Notes: a model not told the origin generated them from the letters alone. A stretch of 64,000 nt of DNA from Cucumibacter marinus DSM 18995 (GCF_000429865.1 NZ_AUCR01000009.1:124001-188000), one strand, 5' to 3'. Positions 16,096 through 25,628 are shown, counted from the first letter of the stretch. A program made the numbers and translations.

Positions 16096-17595
16096 TCAGG
16101 GCAGGAAGTTGACCAGTGACAACTGGCTGACCTTGCCGATGGTCGCGTAGCTCGCCTCCAGACGCGTCTGCAGGCTCAGCAGTTGCATGGCCACCTCTTC
16201 CGGCGGGATATCCTCGATATCCGAGAGCATCGTCTCGAGCGCCACCTCCTGGTGGTCAAGCCGCTCCTTGGCTCGCCCGAGCGATGTCTGTGCAAGGCCG
16301 ATGTCCATCGAGACGGACTCGATCGAACCGGCCTTGGAGTTATTGGATTCCGAAAGGTTCTCGAAGGCGCGAACGCTCATCGCCTTGAACCGAAGCCCGT
16401 CATTGGGATTGCCGCCATTGAAGGATTCAGCGGAAAGTACCGCCAGGTTTCGCACCAGCTCGGCGGTGCCTTCTTCATTGGCCTGCACACCATAGGCGAC
16501 CTCGGTATTGTCATCGACCTTCGCCAGTGCACTGCGCCGCGGAACGGTCGAATCCTCACCCTGATACCAGGAGATCGTGTCGCTGCTCGTCGCTGCGACA
16601 AGTCCCGTCGCACTGTCATAGGGCGGCCCATCGACCCGCATCGCGGTCTCGCCAGGCTTGGTGAAAAACATCTCCGCCGCCGCATAAGCGCTGGCTGCGG
16701 GCAGTTCTCCCGTCGCCTTGTCATCGAGTGCCGTGTTGAACGCGGCATTGAAGTTCGTCGCCGTATCACCGGCATTGGCGCCGATCAGGAATTCGCCTGG
16801 CTGCGCGGTCGGCCCCAGTGTCGCCTTTAACGAGATCGTGGTCTTGGTGCCGTCAGGCAGTGCCAGCCCGATATTGATGCGATCGCCCGGCCCGGGCTGT
16901 CCGGTAAACTCGATGGACAATGTCGAAGGCGAACCGGTTGGCCCGGTGAGGGAAACTCCGCTGCCTTCGGCGGTCAGACTGTCGAGCTTGAAACCGAAAG
17001 GATGTACGCCATCTTCAGCCAGTTCGAGCGTCGTGCCGGTGAAGTTGGTGGTGATGCGCCCCTGCCCGCTCGCTCCGAGATCCGCATCGCGGCGTTCGCT
17101 CAGCACCTGCCTGAACCCGGCCTTGCCCCCTGTCCCGTCCATGATCACATCGAACGAGGCAACAGGGTTCTTGTCGGTGACATTGCCGCCGAAAAGGTGC
17201 CGGCCATTCAGGTCGGTGTTCATCAGCTCAATCACTTCCTTGAGCCGGGTCTCGTTCTGGTATTGGGCCTGCGTCACCGCGCCGGAGGTGAAATCGACGC
17301 TCCCGAGCGTCAGGCTTGAGCGCGCCTCGCTCTCCACCCCGTCGAGACGGGTGAAGACCGTGTTCATCATGTCGAGCCGGAGCCCGACTGTCTGGATGTT
17401 CTGCTGATAGGCCTGCATGCCTGAAAGCCGCGAGCGGATCGACAGATCGATCACCCTGTCCTTGCCCAGTTGACCCAGCGTCTGGGCTCGCTTGCCGGTC
17501 GCCAGCTGCTGCTGGAGCTGATCAATCCGCGATCGCATGTCCGAGACCGCGTTGAAGCCAGATTTGACCGGGAACAGGGAGTTATTGATGATCAT
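16096..17595 (-). CDS. flgL: Flagellar hook-filament junction protein FlgL
   Basis: FlgL joins hook and filament. The 499-residue product has flagellin-like ends: N-terminal SRIDQLQQQLATGKRAQTLGQLGKDR and MQAYQQNIQTVGLRLDMMNTVFTRLDGVES (about 25-90), and C-terminal LLSLQTRLEASYATIGKVSQLSLVNFLP. The middle is a variable beta-rich insert. It lies 10 bp after flgK and is last in the leftward flgE-flgK-flgL unit. Confidence 0.93.
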   Translation of the reverse strand: MIINNSLFPVKSGFNAVSDMRSRIDQLQQQLATGKRAQTLGQLGKDRVIDLSIRSRLSGMQAYQQNIQTVGLRLDMMNTVFTRLDGVESEARSSLTLGSVDFTSGAVTQAQYQNETRLKEVIELMNTDLNGRHLFGGNVTDKNPVASFDVIMDGTGGKAGFRQVLSERRDADLGASGQGRITTNFTGTTLELAEDGVHPFGFKLDSLTAEGSGVSLTGPTGSPSTLSIEFTGQPGPGDRINIGLALPDGTKTTISLKATLGPTAQPGEFLIGANAGDTATNFNAAFNTALDDKATGELPAASAYAAAEMFFTKPGETAMRVDGPPYDSATGLVAATSSDTISWYQGEDSTVPRRSALAKVDDNTEVAYGVQANEEGTAELVRNLAVLSAESFNGGNPNDGLRFKAMSVRAFENLSESNNSKAGSIESVSMDIGLAQTSLGRAKERLDHQEVALETMLSDIEDIPPEEVAMQLLSLQTRLEASYATIGKVSQLSLVNFLP

Positions 17596-17605
17596 CGGTC
17601 TGCTC

Positions 17606-19456
17606 CTAGATAGACAACAGCGTGTCGATCAGTTCTTTGGCGATGGCCACGACCCGGGCATTCGCGGCATATGAATTCTGCAACTCGATCAGCCGCGCCA
17701 TCTCGGTATCCACGTCGACCCCGAACGCCTCTTCCTGCCGCAGGGACAGCGATTCCATCACCATGTTCTGGGCGTCCGCATTCTGCTGCGTCGCCTGGAC
17801 CTGGTTGCCCTGGTAGTTGATCGTCTGCTCGATCAGGGTGCGCACATTGCCCGACAGCTTGGCGTTGATCTGCGACAGCCCGGTGTCGGTCGAGGCTTCG
17901 AAGGTCGCACTGCTCAACCTGTCGAGCAGGAAGTTGGGCCGCGTATTGTCGCCGGCCGCGGTTCCAGCATCATATTTGACCAGGAGCGAGTTGTTGTTGA
18001 GGACAGACTGGTTCACCTGGATCCGGGCCGCGAAACCCAACCGCTGTGTGGAGCCGTCAAGACTGCCCGTATAGGCAGTGCTGGTGCCGTCGGTGAACAG
18101 CGGCATCGCCGAGGTTCCGTCCTGCGCGCCGGTCACCGTATAGCTCGAGGAAAGCGAATTGACGTCCGTCGTCGCCCCTGCCCCATCGTCGAGGATCTGG
18201 ATGGTGTCGCCGGACGGATTACTGACCGATATCCCGGCCCCAAGCGCGGTATCGAGCGCGGATGCCACAGCCCCGATCCCGCCGGAAAAATCAAGCCCGA
18301 TAGTCCGCACGCCGTCCGCGTCGGTTTCATCGAGCGGCAGCTTGGCCGGATCGTCAATCCGCACCACCCGCACGGTCTTGTCGTCACCGCTTTCGGTGTA
18401 GTTGAGGGTGAAGCTGTTGCCCGGCTGAATCGTCGACAGGTCGAGTTCGAACCCGTCCGCCCCGCCGCTCGAGACGGCCGTGCCATCCTCGCTCGTTGTC
18501 GAAAGCGAAGCGGAAAGACCGGCCGCAATCTCATCGAGCTGTGCCTGCGCCTCGACAAGCGTGTTGTCGCGCAAATCGACCAGAGCGGCCAGACGGCCCG
18601 ACTGAAGCACGTTCTGGCTGACCAGATCGAGCGCGAGACCAGACGGCGTCCGAAGGGTCAGCGTGCCAACCCCGTTTTCGTTAGGATCACGATTGAACAG
18701 CGAGTGCGGCGACAGATTGCCGGCATTCTCGAACTCGAAGATCGAAGCTTCCACATCAAGCAGGCCGATGCCCGACTTGGTCGTGACATTCACCGTGCCG
18801 TTGTTCTCGTTGTAGGCCACCCGGACGTCGATCACATCCGACACCGAGGTCAACAGGCGATCGCGCTCGTCGAGCAGCGCCATACGTGAACCATCGTCAC
18901 GCGAGGTATCGACCAGCTGCTCGTTGATGCGCTGCAGGGCCGAGAGATTGCGGTTGAGATCGGCCACATGGCTCGAAATCTGCGCTTCGGTCTCGCGCCG
19001 CATCTCCTGAACGGAATTCGACAAATAATTGAGATTGCCGGCCAGGGTCTGGGCCCGCGAGACCACTTCGGAGCGGGCAGCAAAGTCTTCAGGGCTGGCC
19101 GCGAGATTGGTGAGCGAGTTCTCGAAGTTCGAATACTGGGTGTCGAGCGAATTCACATCACCCGGCTTGCCGAACAGCAACTCCAGCCGCGACATGAACT
19201 CGGCCGTTGCGCCGGTGGCACCGGCGCGCCCGGTTTCGGTCAGGATCTGGGACTGGAGCGATTGAGAGAAGGCGCGGTCGATCCCCGCGAGCCGTACATG
19301 TGAGCTGCCGCTGCCATTGACCTCGGACAACACCAGCGACTGCCGGTGATAGCCCGGCGTGCCGGAATTGGCGACGTTGCGGCTGAGGATATCGAGGCCC
19401 TGCTGACTTGTCCGCATGCCGGACAAGGCATTGGTAAGCGTTACGCCCAGGCTCAT
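17606..19456 (-). CDS. flgK: Flagellar hook-associated protein FlgK
   Basis: FlgK is the first hook-filament junction protein. The 616-residue product begins SLGVTLTNALSGMRTSQQGLDILSRNVANSGTPGYHRQ, the classic rod/hook-family motif. It has a helical FlgK_D1 region (about 90-330), a variable Asp/Thr/Ser-rich middle and the C-terminal block SLRQEEAFGVDVDTEMARLIELQNSYAANARVVAIAKELIDTLLSI. It sits 69 bp after flgE. Confidence 0.96.
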   Translation of the reverse strand: MSLGVTLTNALSGMRTSQQGLDILSRNVANSGTPGYHRQSLVLSEVNGSGSSHVRLAGIDRAFSQSLQSQILTETGRAGATGATAEFMSRLELLFGKPGDVNSLDTQYSNFENSLTNLAASPEDFAARSEVVSRAQTLAGNLNYLSNSVQEMRRETEAQISSHVADLNRNLSALQRINEQLVDTSRDDGSRMALLDERDRLLTSVSDVIDVRVAYNENNGTVNVTTKSGIGLLDVEASIFEFENAGNLSPHSLFNRDPNENGVGTLTLRTPSGLALDLVSQNVLQSGRLAALVDLRDNTLVEAQAQLDEIAAGLSASLSTTSEDGTAVSSGGADGFELDLSTIQPGNSFTLNYTESGDDKTVRVVRIDDPAKLPLDETDADGVRTIGLDFSGGIGAVASALDTALGAGISVSNPSGDTIQILDDGAGATTDVNSLSSSYTVTGAQDGTSAMPLFTDGTSTAYTGSLDGSTQRLGFAARIQVNQSVLNNNSLLVKYDAGTAAGDNTRPNFLLDRLSSATFEASTDTGLSQINAKLSGNVRTLIEQTINYQGNQVQATQQNADAQNMVMESLSLRQEEAFGVDVDTEMARLIELQNSYAANARVVAIAKELIDTLLSI

Positions 19457-19525
19457 CTTCGCGCTCCGTGAAAAGGGGCGCGGTCCGGTTTTCTACCTAT
19501 CACCGGACCGCCATTCTGCAGTCCG

Positions 19526-20899
19526 TTACCGGACCATGTTGAGGGCTTCTTGCAACATCTCATCAGAAGTCGAGACGATCCGGGTCCCCGCAGCATAGGC
19601 CTGCTGGGTTACGATCAGCTTAGTGAATTCTTCAGAAATGTCGGTATTGGAGTTCTCAAGCGCAGACCCCACGATCGAGGCGTCGGTGGAGATAATTGCA
19701 TCCCCAGAGTCCGTGGTCGCCGCGAAGATGCCGCCATCGAGCCGCCTGAGCTGGTTCACGGCGTTGAAGTCGGCAGTGATGACCTGCGCCAGTTCGACCT
19801 GCTGGTCGTTCGAATAGCTGGCCACGATCCGGCCTTCGGAGTTCACCTCGACGGCCACGAATTCACCGGCAGCATACCCGTTCTGGTTGAGCTGGGTGAC
19901 CTGCGCGGTGCCGTTGGCATCGGAGAACTGGGTCACGCCGCTATTGCCGTGGCGGACCGTGACATCGCCCAGGTCGATCCCGTTGACCGACATCGAGTTC
20001 AATGTCGTTTCGGAGATCCCCGGGTTCAGGGAGCCATCCGGGTCGAACACATAGTCCGAGCCCGCATTCACCCAGGCCGTATCCGTGCCCGTCGCATCAG
20101 CATCGGTGAGATAGAACATGTTCCAGGTATCGGAACCGCCATTCTCGACGCTGTCGGTCTTGGCCCAGCGCACCTGCACGTTCACCTGCGCGCCGTTGTC
20201 GGCATAGACCGAGATGGCACCACCGGCGATGGACTGCTCGAGGAAGGTCGGGACGTCATCGCCCTGCACCACTTCCGCCCCGCCCGCTGTCGGGTCGACG
20301 GCATAGTCGCCAGGCACCAGCAGCTCCGAATTCGCCACCGAGGCATCATAGGCCGCCGGCTTGGGCAGCTGGGGCAGGTTGAGCTTGTAGTTGATCTGCG
20401 AGGTTCCCACAGCCGGCAGGAATTCGTTCGACAGCTGGATCACTTCAGGCACTGAACCGGAGATGTTGCCGGTGGCTGGATCGATGGGAAGCCCCTTGAG
20501 GAAGAACCCTGCCCCGTTGACCAGATAACCATCCTTGTTGACGTCGAAATCGCCGCGGCGGGTAAAGTAGTCGACCCCGGAGAACACGGCGTTGCCGTCA
20601 TTGTTGCCGATCTGCTGGTCAACGACGAAGAAGCCGTCGCCATTGATCGCCATGTTGGTCGCGCGGGCGGAACCAATGATATCGCCGCGGTCGTCATTGG
20701 TCGCGCGAGACTGCGCAAGCACCGCACCGGCCACCTGCCGCTTCGGGGGCGCCTCGGGGATCAGATCGACAAAGTCGGTCTCGATCCGCTTGTAGCCCGT
20801 GGTTTGCGAGTTGGCGATGTTGCCCGAGATGTGCTCGAGGGCGAAGGACTGCGCCTTAAGGCCAGTCACCGCCGTCGCCAGAGCCCCATAAATACCCAT
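19526..20899 (-). CDS. flgE: Flagellar hook protein FlgE
   Basis: FlgE polymerises to the hook. The 457-residue product starts MGIYGALATAVTGLKAQSFALEHISGNIANSQTTGYKRIETDF and ends GSALENSNTDISEEFTKLIVTQQAYAAGTRIVSTSDEMLQEALNMVR, both diagnostic of FlgE. The GDGFFVVDQQ-type segment and variable central domain are present. It opens the flgE-flgK-flgL operon and is preceded by the best sigma-54-like promoter in the window, with an ftr-like palindrome upstream. Confidence 0.95.
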   Translation of the reverse strand: MGIYGALATAVTGLKAQSFALEHISGNIANSQTTGYKRIETDFVDLIPEAPPKRQVAGAVLAQSRATNDDRGDIIGSARATNMAINGDGFFVVDQQIGNNDGNAVFSGVDYFTRRGDFDVNKDGYLVNGAGFFLKGLPIDPATGNISGSVPEVIQLSNEFLPAVGTSQINYKLNLPQLPKPAAYDASVANSELLVPGDYAVDPTAGGAEVVQGDDVPTFLEQSIAGGAISVYADNGAQVNVQVRWAKTDSVENGGSDTWNMFYLTDADATGTDTAWVNAGSDYVFDPDGSLNPGISETTLNSMSVNGIDLGDVTVRHGNSGVTQFSDANGTAQVTQLNQNGYAAGEFVAVEVNSEGRIVASYSNDQQVELAQVITADFNAVNQLRRLDGGIFAATTDSGDAIISTDASIVGSALENSNTDISEEFTKLIVTQQAYAAGTRIVSTSDEMLQEALNMVR

Positions 20900-20954
20900 T
20901 CATTCGTCTCCTTCATCGAGCGGCCTCCAGGGGCCGCACCTCCGCCCGCTTCGA

Positions 20955-20970
20955 TGCAAGGCCAATGCCA
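20955..20970 (-). promoter_or_regulatory. Sigma-54-like promoter of flgE operon
   Basis: On the minus strand the sequence is TGGCATTGGCCTTGCA, which matches TGGCA-N6-TTGCA with ideal spacing. It lies about 56 bp upstream of the flgE start. Confidence 0.7.
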
Positions 20971-21057
20971 AACCGCTAAATCCTTGATTTATATACAAAG
21001 TGATATTCTCAACCGGGCCAACAGGGGGCGGTTTCGGCAAGAGATTCCGCGTTACAG

Positions 21058-21070
21058 GGCAACTTCTGCC
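21058..21070. promoter_or_regulatory. ftr-like enhancer palindrome GGCA-N5-TGCC
   Basis: GGCAACTTCTGCC keeps the GGCA-N5-TGCC arms of the two identical sites near flgF and flgI, and lies 87 bp upstream of the sigma-54-like promoter of flgE. The near-constant distance in three operons is the main support. Confidence 0.6.
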
Positions 21071-21159
21071 GGGATACACACATGCTCGGTATCCTTGTGG
21101 CCCTTGCTTGCCGCAAAGCGCAAAACTGGCTATGAGCCGGGCGAAAGGTTTGAGGTGCC

Positions 21160-22029
21160 ATGCTTTTTGACAGCCCCGATGATTTCGAGAGTCTCGACCG
21201 CAAGGCAGTGACCCTTTTCGGCATGTCGGGCGTGGGCAAGACCCACCTCGCCGACAGGCTGCGCAAGGACCGCTGGTTCCACTTCTCGGTCGACTATCGC
21301 ATCGGCACGCGGCACATGGGCGAGTTCATCGTCGACAACTTCAAGCGCGAAGCGATGAAGAACCCCTTCCTCGCCCAACTTCTGCGTTCGGATTCGATCT
21401 ACATTTCTTCGAACATCACCTTCGCCAACCTCGACCCGCTCTCGACCTATCTCGGCCGGCCGGGCGATCCGGACAAGGGCGGGCTGCAATTCGAGGAATA
21501 CAAGCGCCGCCAGGAGCAGCACCGGGTTGCCGAGATCTATGCCCTCAACGACATTCCCTATTTTATCGGGCGCGCCAAGGAGCTCTACGGCTACGACAAT
21601 TTCGTTGCCGATACGGGCGGCTCGCTGATTGAGGTCTTGGACCCGTTCGACGCAGGGGACCCGCTCGTCACCATGCTGGCGGACAACACGGTGATCGTGC
21701 AGATCAAGGGCTCCGAAGAGGACGCCCAGAACCTCGTCGACCGGTTCAAGAAGAGCCCCAAGCCGATGTATTACCGTCCAGACCTGCTCGAGCAGAAATG
21801 GGCCGAGTTCAAACAGGCCCATGGCGTCGATCACGACGACGATGTCGATCCGGATGCTTTTGGTGCCTGGGGCTTCGAAGCGATCCTGCGCGACCGCGAG
21901 CCGCGATATCAGGCTCTGGCCGACAATTATGGCTACACCGTTTCCTCGGCCGATGTGGCAACCGTGCGCGACCATGACGATTTTCTGGGGCTCATGCGCA
22001 AGGCGATCCGCGAGCGCGCGACGCGCTAG
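21160..22029 (+). CDS. Uncharacterised P-loop ATPase
   Basis: The 289-residue soluble protein has a Walker A motif GMSGVGKT at residues 21-28, near the N-terminus as in small-molecule kinases, followed by a conserved segment FSVDYRIGTRHMGEFIVDNFK. The C-terminal part is Asp-rich. I know of related alphaproteobacterial proteins annotated only as ATPase, and the true substrate is unknown. It precedes metA by 75 bp on the same strand, so they may be co-transcribed. A nucleoside or homoserine-type kinase fold is possible but unproved. Confidence 0.75.
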   Translation: MLFDSPDDFESLDRKAVTLFGMSGVGKTHLADRLRKDRWFHFSVDYRIGTRHMGEFIVDNFKREAMKNPFLAQLLRSDSIYISSNITFANLDPLSTYLGRPGDPDKGGLQFEEYKRRQEQHRVAEIYALNDIPYFIGRAKELYGYDNFVADTGGSLIEVLDPFDAGDPLVTMLADNTVIVQIKGSEEDAQNLVDRFKKSPKPMYYRPDLLEQKWAEFKQAHGVDHDDDVDPDAFGAWGFEAILRDREPRYQALADNYGYTVSSADVATVRDHDDFLGLMRKAIRERATR

Positions 22030-22104
22030 GATCGCCTTTTTGGAATTGAACCCCATATAGTTTGAGATCGCGCCGGAAAATCGGCCAGCACAAAGGGCCA
22101 AGCC

Positions 22105-23034
22105 ATGCCCATCAAGATTCCCGACCACCTGCCCGCCCGCCAGACGCTTGAGGCCGAGGGCATCAACATCATGGATTCGACCCGCGCCGCGCGCCAGGAC
22201 ATCCGGCCGCTGCAAATCGGGCTTTTGAACCTGATGCCCAACAAGCAGCGCACCGAAACCCAGTTCGCACGCCTGATCGCAGCGTCCCCGCTGCAGGTCG
22301 AACTCACTCTTGTGCGCATCACCGACCACAAGTCGAAATCGACCCCCGAAGAGTACCTCTCAACCTTCTATTCGACCTGGGAAGAAGTGCGGAACCGCAA
22401 GTTCGACGGCTTCATCGTCACCGGTGCGCCGATCGCCCATCTGCCCTTCGAGGAAGTGCGCTACTGGCCCGAGATGATCGAGATCATGGACTGGACCCAG
22501 ACCCATGTTCATTCGACCATGTTCATCTGTTGGGGCGTGCAGGCCGCGCTTTACCACTTTTATGGTGCCAGCCGGAAACGGCGGGAAAACAAAGCGTTCG
22601 GCGTCTACAGGCACAAGAACATCAAGCCGAACTCGCCCTTCCTGCGCGGGTTCTCCGATGATTTTGCCGTGCCTGTTTCGCGATACAACGATATCGACCG
22701 TGACACCCTGCCCAAGGGCGACGGGCTCGAAATCCTGATCGACAGCGACGAGATCGGACCCTGCATGCTCGAGGACCCCTCGCGACGCTCGCTATTCATG
22801 CTCAATCACCTCGAATATGACAGCACATCGCTGCAGGAAGAGTATGAGCGCGACAGGAAGGCGGGGCTCGATACGGCGCCGCCGGTCAACTATTTCCCGG
22901 ACAACGATCCGACGAAAAAGCCGCGCAACATCTGGCGTTCGCACGCGCATCTTCTGTTCCAGAACTGGATCAACGAGATGTATCAGACGACGCACTACGA
23001 CATCGAAAAGATCGGCACGCCGAACGAAGACTGA
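22105..23034 (+). CDS. metA: Homoserine O-acyltransferase MetA
   Basis: MetA acylates homoserine in the first committed step of methionine synthesis. The 309-residue protein has the standard length and the catalytic residues at the standard numbers: Cys142 ([15 protein letters not shown]), His235 and Glu237 (NHLEYD). The residue that discriminates acetyl-CoA from succinyl-CoA (position 111) is Ala here (GAPIAHL), neither the Glu of acetylating nor the Gly of succinylating enzymes, so the acyl donor cannot be read off. It is a cytoplasmic enzyme, transcribed with or after the P-loop ATPase gene. Confidence 0.95.
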   Translation: MPIKIPDHLPARQTLEAEGINIMDSTRAARQDIRPLQIGLLNLMPNKQRTETQFARLIAASPLQVELTLVRITDHKSKSTPEEYLSTFYSTWEEVRNRKFDGFIVTGAPIAHLPFEEVRYWPEMIEIMDWTQTHVHSTMFICWGVQAALYHFYGASRKRRENKAFGVYRHKNIKPNSPFLRGFSDDFAVPVSRYNDIDRDTLPKGDGLEILIDSDEIGPCMLEDPSRRSLFMLNHLEYDSTSLQEEYERDRKAGLDTAPPVNYFPDNDPTKKPRNIWRSHAHLLFQNWINEMYQTTHYDIEKIGTPNED

Positions 23035-23043
23035 TCCAGCGGG

Positions 23044-23070
23044 CCGGCCCCACCTCCGGGGCCGGTCCCT
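23044..23070 (+). terminator. Possible terminator after metA
   Basis: CCGGCCCC (23044-23051) pairs with GGGGCCGG (23058-23065) around a 6-nt loop. The following TCCCTTGTG is only weakly T-rich, so termination may be partial. Confidence 0.45.
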
Positions 23071-23139
23071 TGTGCTTGGCCGCAAAACACCTAACTGTGT
23101 GAACACACGCGGCAATTCTGCCCCGCCACCAGGAGCGTC

Positions 23140-24585
23140 ATGGCCCAGCGCCCCACCAACTGGCTCGACGAGATCGGCATCGCCGCCGAGAACCTCAGGG
23201 ATTCTGCAGGCGGCATGTTTACCCCCACGATCCGGCTCGGGGTGACCGGGCTGAGCCGGGCCGGCAAGACGATCTTCATCACCTCCCTGGTGCATAACCT
23301 GATCGCCGGCACCCGCATGCCGCTGTTTGGCGCCATGGCCGAAGGCCGGCTGATTGGTGCGCAGCTGGCCGAGCAGCCCGACGATCAGGTGCCGCGTTTT
23401 GCCTATGAGAAGCACCTTGAGGACCTGACCGGTCCCGACCCGCAATGGCCGGCCTCCACCTCGCGCGTGGCGGAGCTTCGTCTCACCCTCAGATACCAGT
23501 CGGCCAGCTGGCTTGGCGCCATGACTGGTCCGCGCGCCGTCCATCTCGACATCGTCGATTATCCCGGCGAATGGCTGCTCGACCTTCCCTTGCTGACCAA
23601 GAACTATGCCGAATGGTCCGCCGAAGCGCTGGGGCTGGCCCGCAACCCGCCGCGCCTCAAGCTGGCCGGAGACTGGCTCAAGGCCGTCGAGAGCGCAGAT
23701 CCGCAAGCCGAAGCGACCGACACCGCCGCAGAAGGCCTGGCCGCAGCGTTTACCGGCTATCTGCGCGCCTGCCGGGCCGACGAGCACGGATTGTCGACCC
23801 TGCCGCCGGGCCGGTTCCTGATGCCCGGCGAGATGGAAGGCTCCCCCGCCCTCACCTTCTGTCCGCTCCCCGAGCCTGATGAGACGCCGCGCTCCAACAC
23901 CCTCTATGCGATGATGGAAAGGCGTTACGAGGCCTATAAGCGCCACGTGGTGAAACCCTTCTTCCGCGACCACTTCGCCCGGCTCGACCGCCAGATCGTG
24001 CTGGTCGATGCGCTCAGTGCCCTCAACGCGGGGCCTGCCGCCGTTCGCGATCTCGAAACGGCGCTGACCGATATTCTGCGCTGCTTCCGCGTCGGGGACA
24101 GCAACCCGATCAGCCAGCTCCTGACCCGCCGGATCGACCGCATCCTGTTTGCGGCCACCAAGGCAGACCTGTTGCATCACACATCTCATGACCGGCTCGA
24201 AGCGTTGCTGGGCCGGCTGGTCGACGATGCCGCCAAGCGCGCCAAGTTCTCCGGCGCCCGTACTGAGGCCATCGCCCTGTCCTCGGTCCGCGCCACTCGC
24301 GAAGGCACGGTCAAGCATGAAGGCGAAACCCTGCCCTGCATCATTGGGCGCCCGCGGCAAGGCGAAGAACTCGAAGGCCACACCTATGACGGCAAGGAGG
24401 AAATCGCCTTCTTTCCCGGCGACTTGCCGCAAAACCCGGAATCACTTTTTCAGGCCGCCGAAGCTGTCTCGGCACTCAAATTCCTGCGCTTCCGCCCGCC
24501 GGTCCGTGACGCCCGCACAAGTCCTCTGCCCCATATCCGCCTCGACCGCGCGACCGAGTTCCTGCTGGGAGACCGCCTGAAATGA
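23140..24585 (+). CDS. YcjX family GTPase/ATPase (DUF463)
   Basis: The 481-residue protein has a Walker A motif GLSRAGKT (37-44) and a DxxG-like DYPGEW segment (about 144-149), the layout of YcjX, a P-loop NTPase of the DUF463 family induced by stress and phage-shock conditions in enterobacteria. The cellular function is unknown. It overlaps the following YcjF-like gene by 4 bp (ATGA), the same pairing as ycjX-ycjF in Escherichia coli, so a membrane-associated pair is likely. Confidence 0.9.
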   Translation: MAQRPTNWLDEIGIAAENLRDSAGGMFTPTIRLGVTGLSRAGKTIFITSLVHNLIAGTRMPLFGAMAEGRLIGAQLAEQPDDQVPRFAYEKHLEDLTGPDPQWPASTSRVAELRLTLRYQSASWLGAMTGPRAVHLDIVDYPGEWLLDLPLLTKNYAEWSAEALGLARNPPRLKLAGDWLKAVESADPQAEATDTAAEGLAAAFTGYLRACRADEHGLSTLPPGRFLMPGEMEGSPALTFCPLPEPDETPRSNTLYAMMERRYEAYKRHVVKPFFRDHFARLDRQIVLVDALSALNAGPAAVRDLETALTDILRCFRVGDSNPISQLLTRRIDRILFAATKADLLHHTSHDRLEALLGRLVDDAAKRAKFSGARTEAIALSSVRATREGTVKHEGETLPCIIGRPRQGEELEGHTYDGKEEIAFFPGDLPQNPESLFQAAEAVSALKFLRFRPPVRDARTSPLPHIRLDRATEFLLGDRLK

Positions 24586-25628
24586 CCCGCAAGCCCGTCG
24601 CCAAATCGCTCAACCCGGCCGAGCCGGAAAAAGAAGCCGGTGAAAAGCGCGGGCCGGTGGCCTTTACCCCCGACCTCGCCGAGCAGCCTAGCGCAGCCCC
24701 GGGCCCCGTGGATAACATCGTGGCCGAGGAGGTCTCGACCAACGCGCTGCGGCCCAAAGGGTCGTTCTGGGGGCGCCTTTTCTGGGGAGCCCTGGGCCTG
24801 CTGGTTTCTCTTGGCCTCGGCCTGATGGCTGAACGGCTGATCCGCGATCTCTTCTCGCGCTATGAAGCGCTCGGCTGGATCGGGCTCGGGCTGCTGGCGG
24901 TCGTCCTGCTCGCTGGACTTGTCTTTGTCGGACGCGAGATCGTCGCGATCTTCCGGCTACGTCACCTCGCCAAGCTTCAAGCCGACAGCCGCAAGGCGCA
25001 CGAGGCGGACGACATCGAGGGCGCCAAGGCCGTTACGGGCGATCTGACCGATCTCTATGCAGGCCGCCCAGACCTGGCCCGGGCTCGCGAAACCTTTCTC
25101 GGCGACAAACCCGGCGTTTTCGACGGTGCCGCGCTGATCGGGCTGGCCGAACGCGACCTGCTCACTCCAATCGACCATCGCGCCCGCGCCCGCATCGCCT
25201 CTTCTGCACGCCGCATTGCCCTGGTTACCGCGGTCAGCCCCCGCGCCCTGGTCGACATTGCATTCGTCATCTACGAAAGCGCCCGTCTCGCCCGGCACAT
25301 CGCCACGCTCTATGGCGGCCGTCCGGGCTTTTTCGGCAGCCTGCGTCTCGCTCGCGCAGTGCTCGGGCACCTGGTGATCACAGGCGGGCTGGCGCTTGGC
25401 GAAGGCGTGATCGAGGAGTTGCTCGGTCAGGGCCTCACGGCACGGCTGTCTGCAAGGCTCGGTGAAGGCCTGATCAACGGCATGATGACCGTGCGCGTCG
25501 GCATCGCAGCCATGCAGGTCACCCGGCCCATTCCCTTCACGACCACCCAGCCGCCCAACGTTCGCGAGTTCATGGCGGAACTCGCCAAGGTCACCAAAAA
25601 GGCGGAACCACAAAGCCGCGCTTCCTAG
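24582..25628 (+). CDS. YcjF-type membrane protein (TIGR01620/DUF697)
   Basis: The 348-residue protein has a hydrophilic N-terminus (1-55) and two adjacent membrane helices (about 62-80 and 93-115). The C-terminal DUF697-like domain (about 205-330) contains GEGVIEELLGQGLTARLSARLGEGLINGMMTVRVGIAAMQVTRPIPF. This is the TIGR01620 family, partner of YcjX. Translation is coupled to the upstream gene. No enzymatic motif is evident. Confidence 0.87.
   Translation: MTRKPVAKSLNPAEPEKEAGEKRGPVAFTPDLAEQPSAAPGPVDNIVAEEVSTNALRPKGSFWGRLFWGALGLLVSLGLGLMAERLIRDLFSRYEALGWIGLGLLAVVLLAGLVFVGREIVAIFRLRHLAKLQADSRKAHEADDIEGAKAVTGDLTDLYAGRPDLARARETFLGDKPGVFDGAALIGLAERDLLTPIDHRARARIASSARRIALVTAVSPRALVDIAFVIYESARLARHIATLYGGRPGFFGSLRLARAVLGHLVITGGLALGEGVIEELLGQGLTARLSARLGEGLINGMMTVRVGIAAMQVTRPIPFTTTQPPNVREFMAELAKVTKKAEPQSRAS

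Noticed and set aside
22030-22104. SAM-II/metA-type riboswitch in the metA leader
   Set aside because: The gap has GTTTGAG and CACAAAGGG, faintly like the SAM-II landmarks, but the conserved GCUAAA core and pseudoknot spacing are missing. A covariance-model search would settle it.
22792-24432. A 546-codon frame antisense to metA and the YcjX gene
   Set aside because: It crosses the end of one real gene and most of another. Both sense products have catalytic motifs at family-typical positions.
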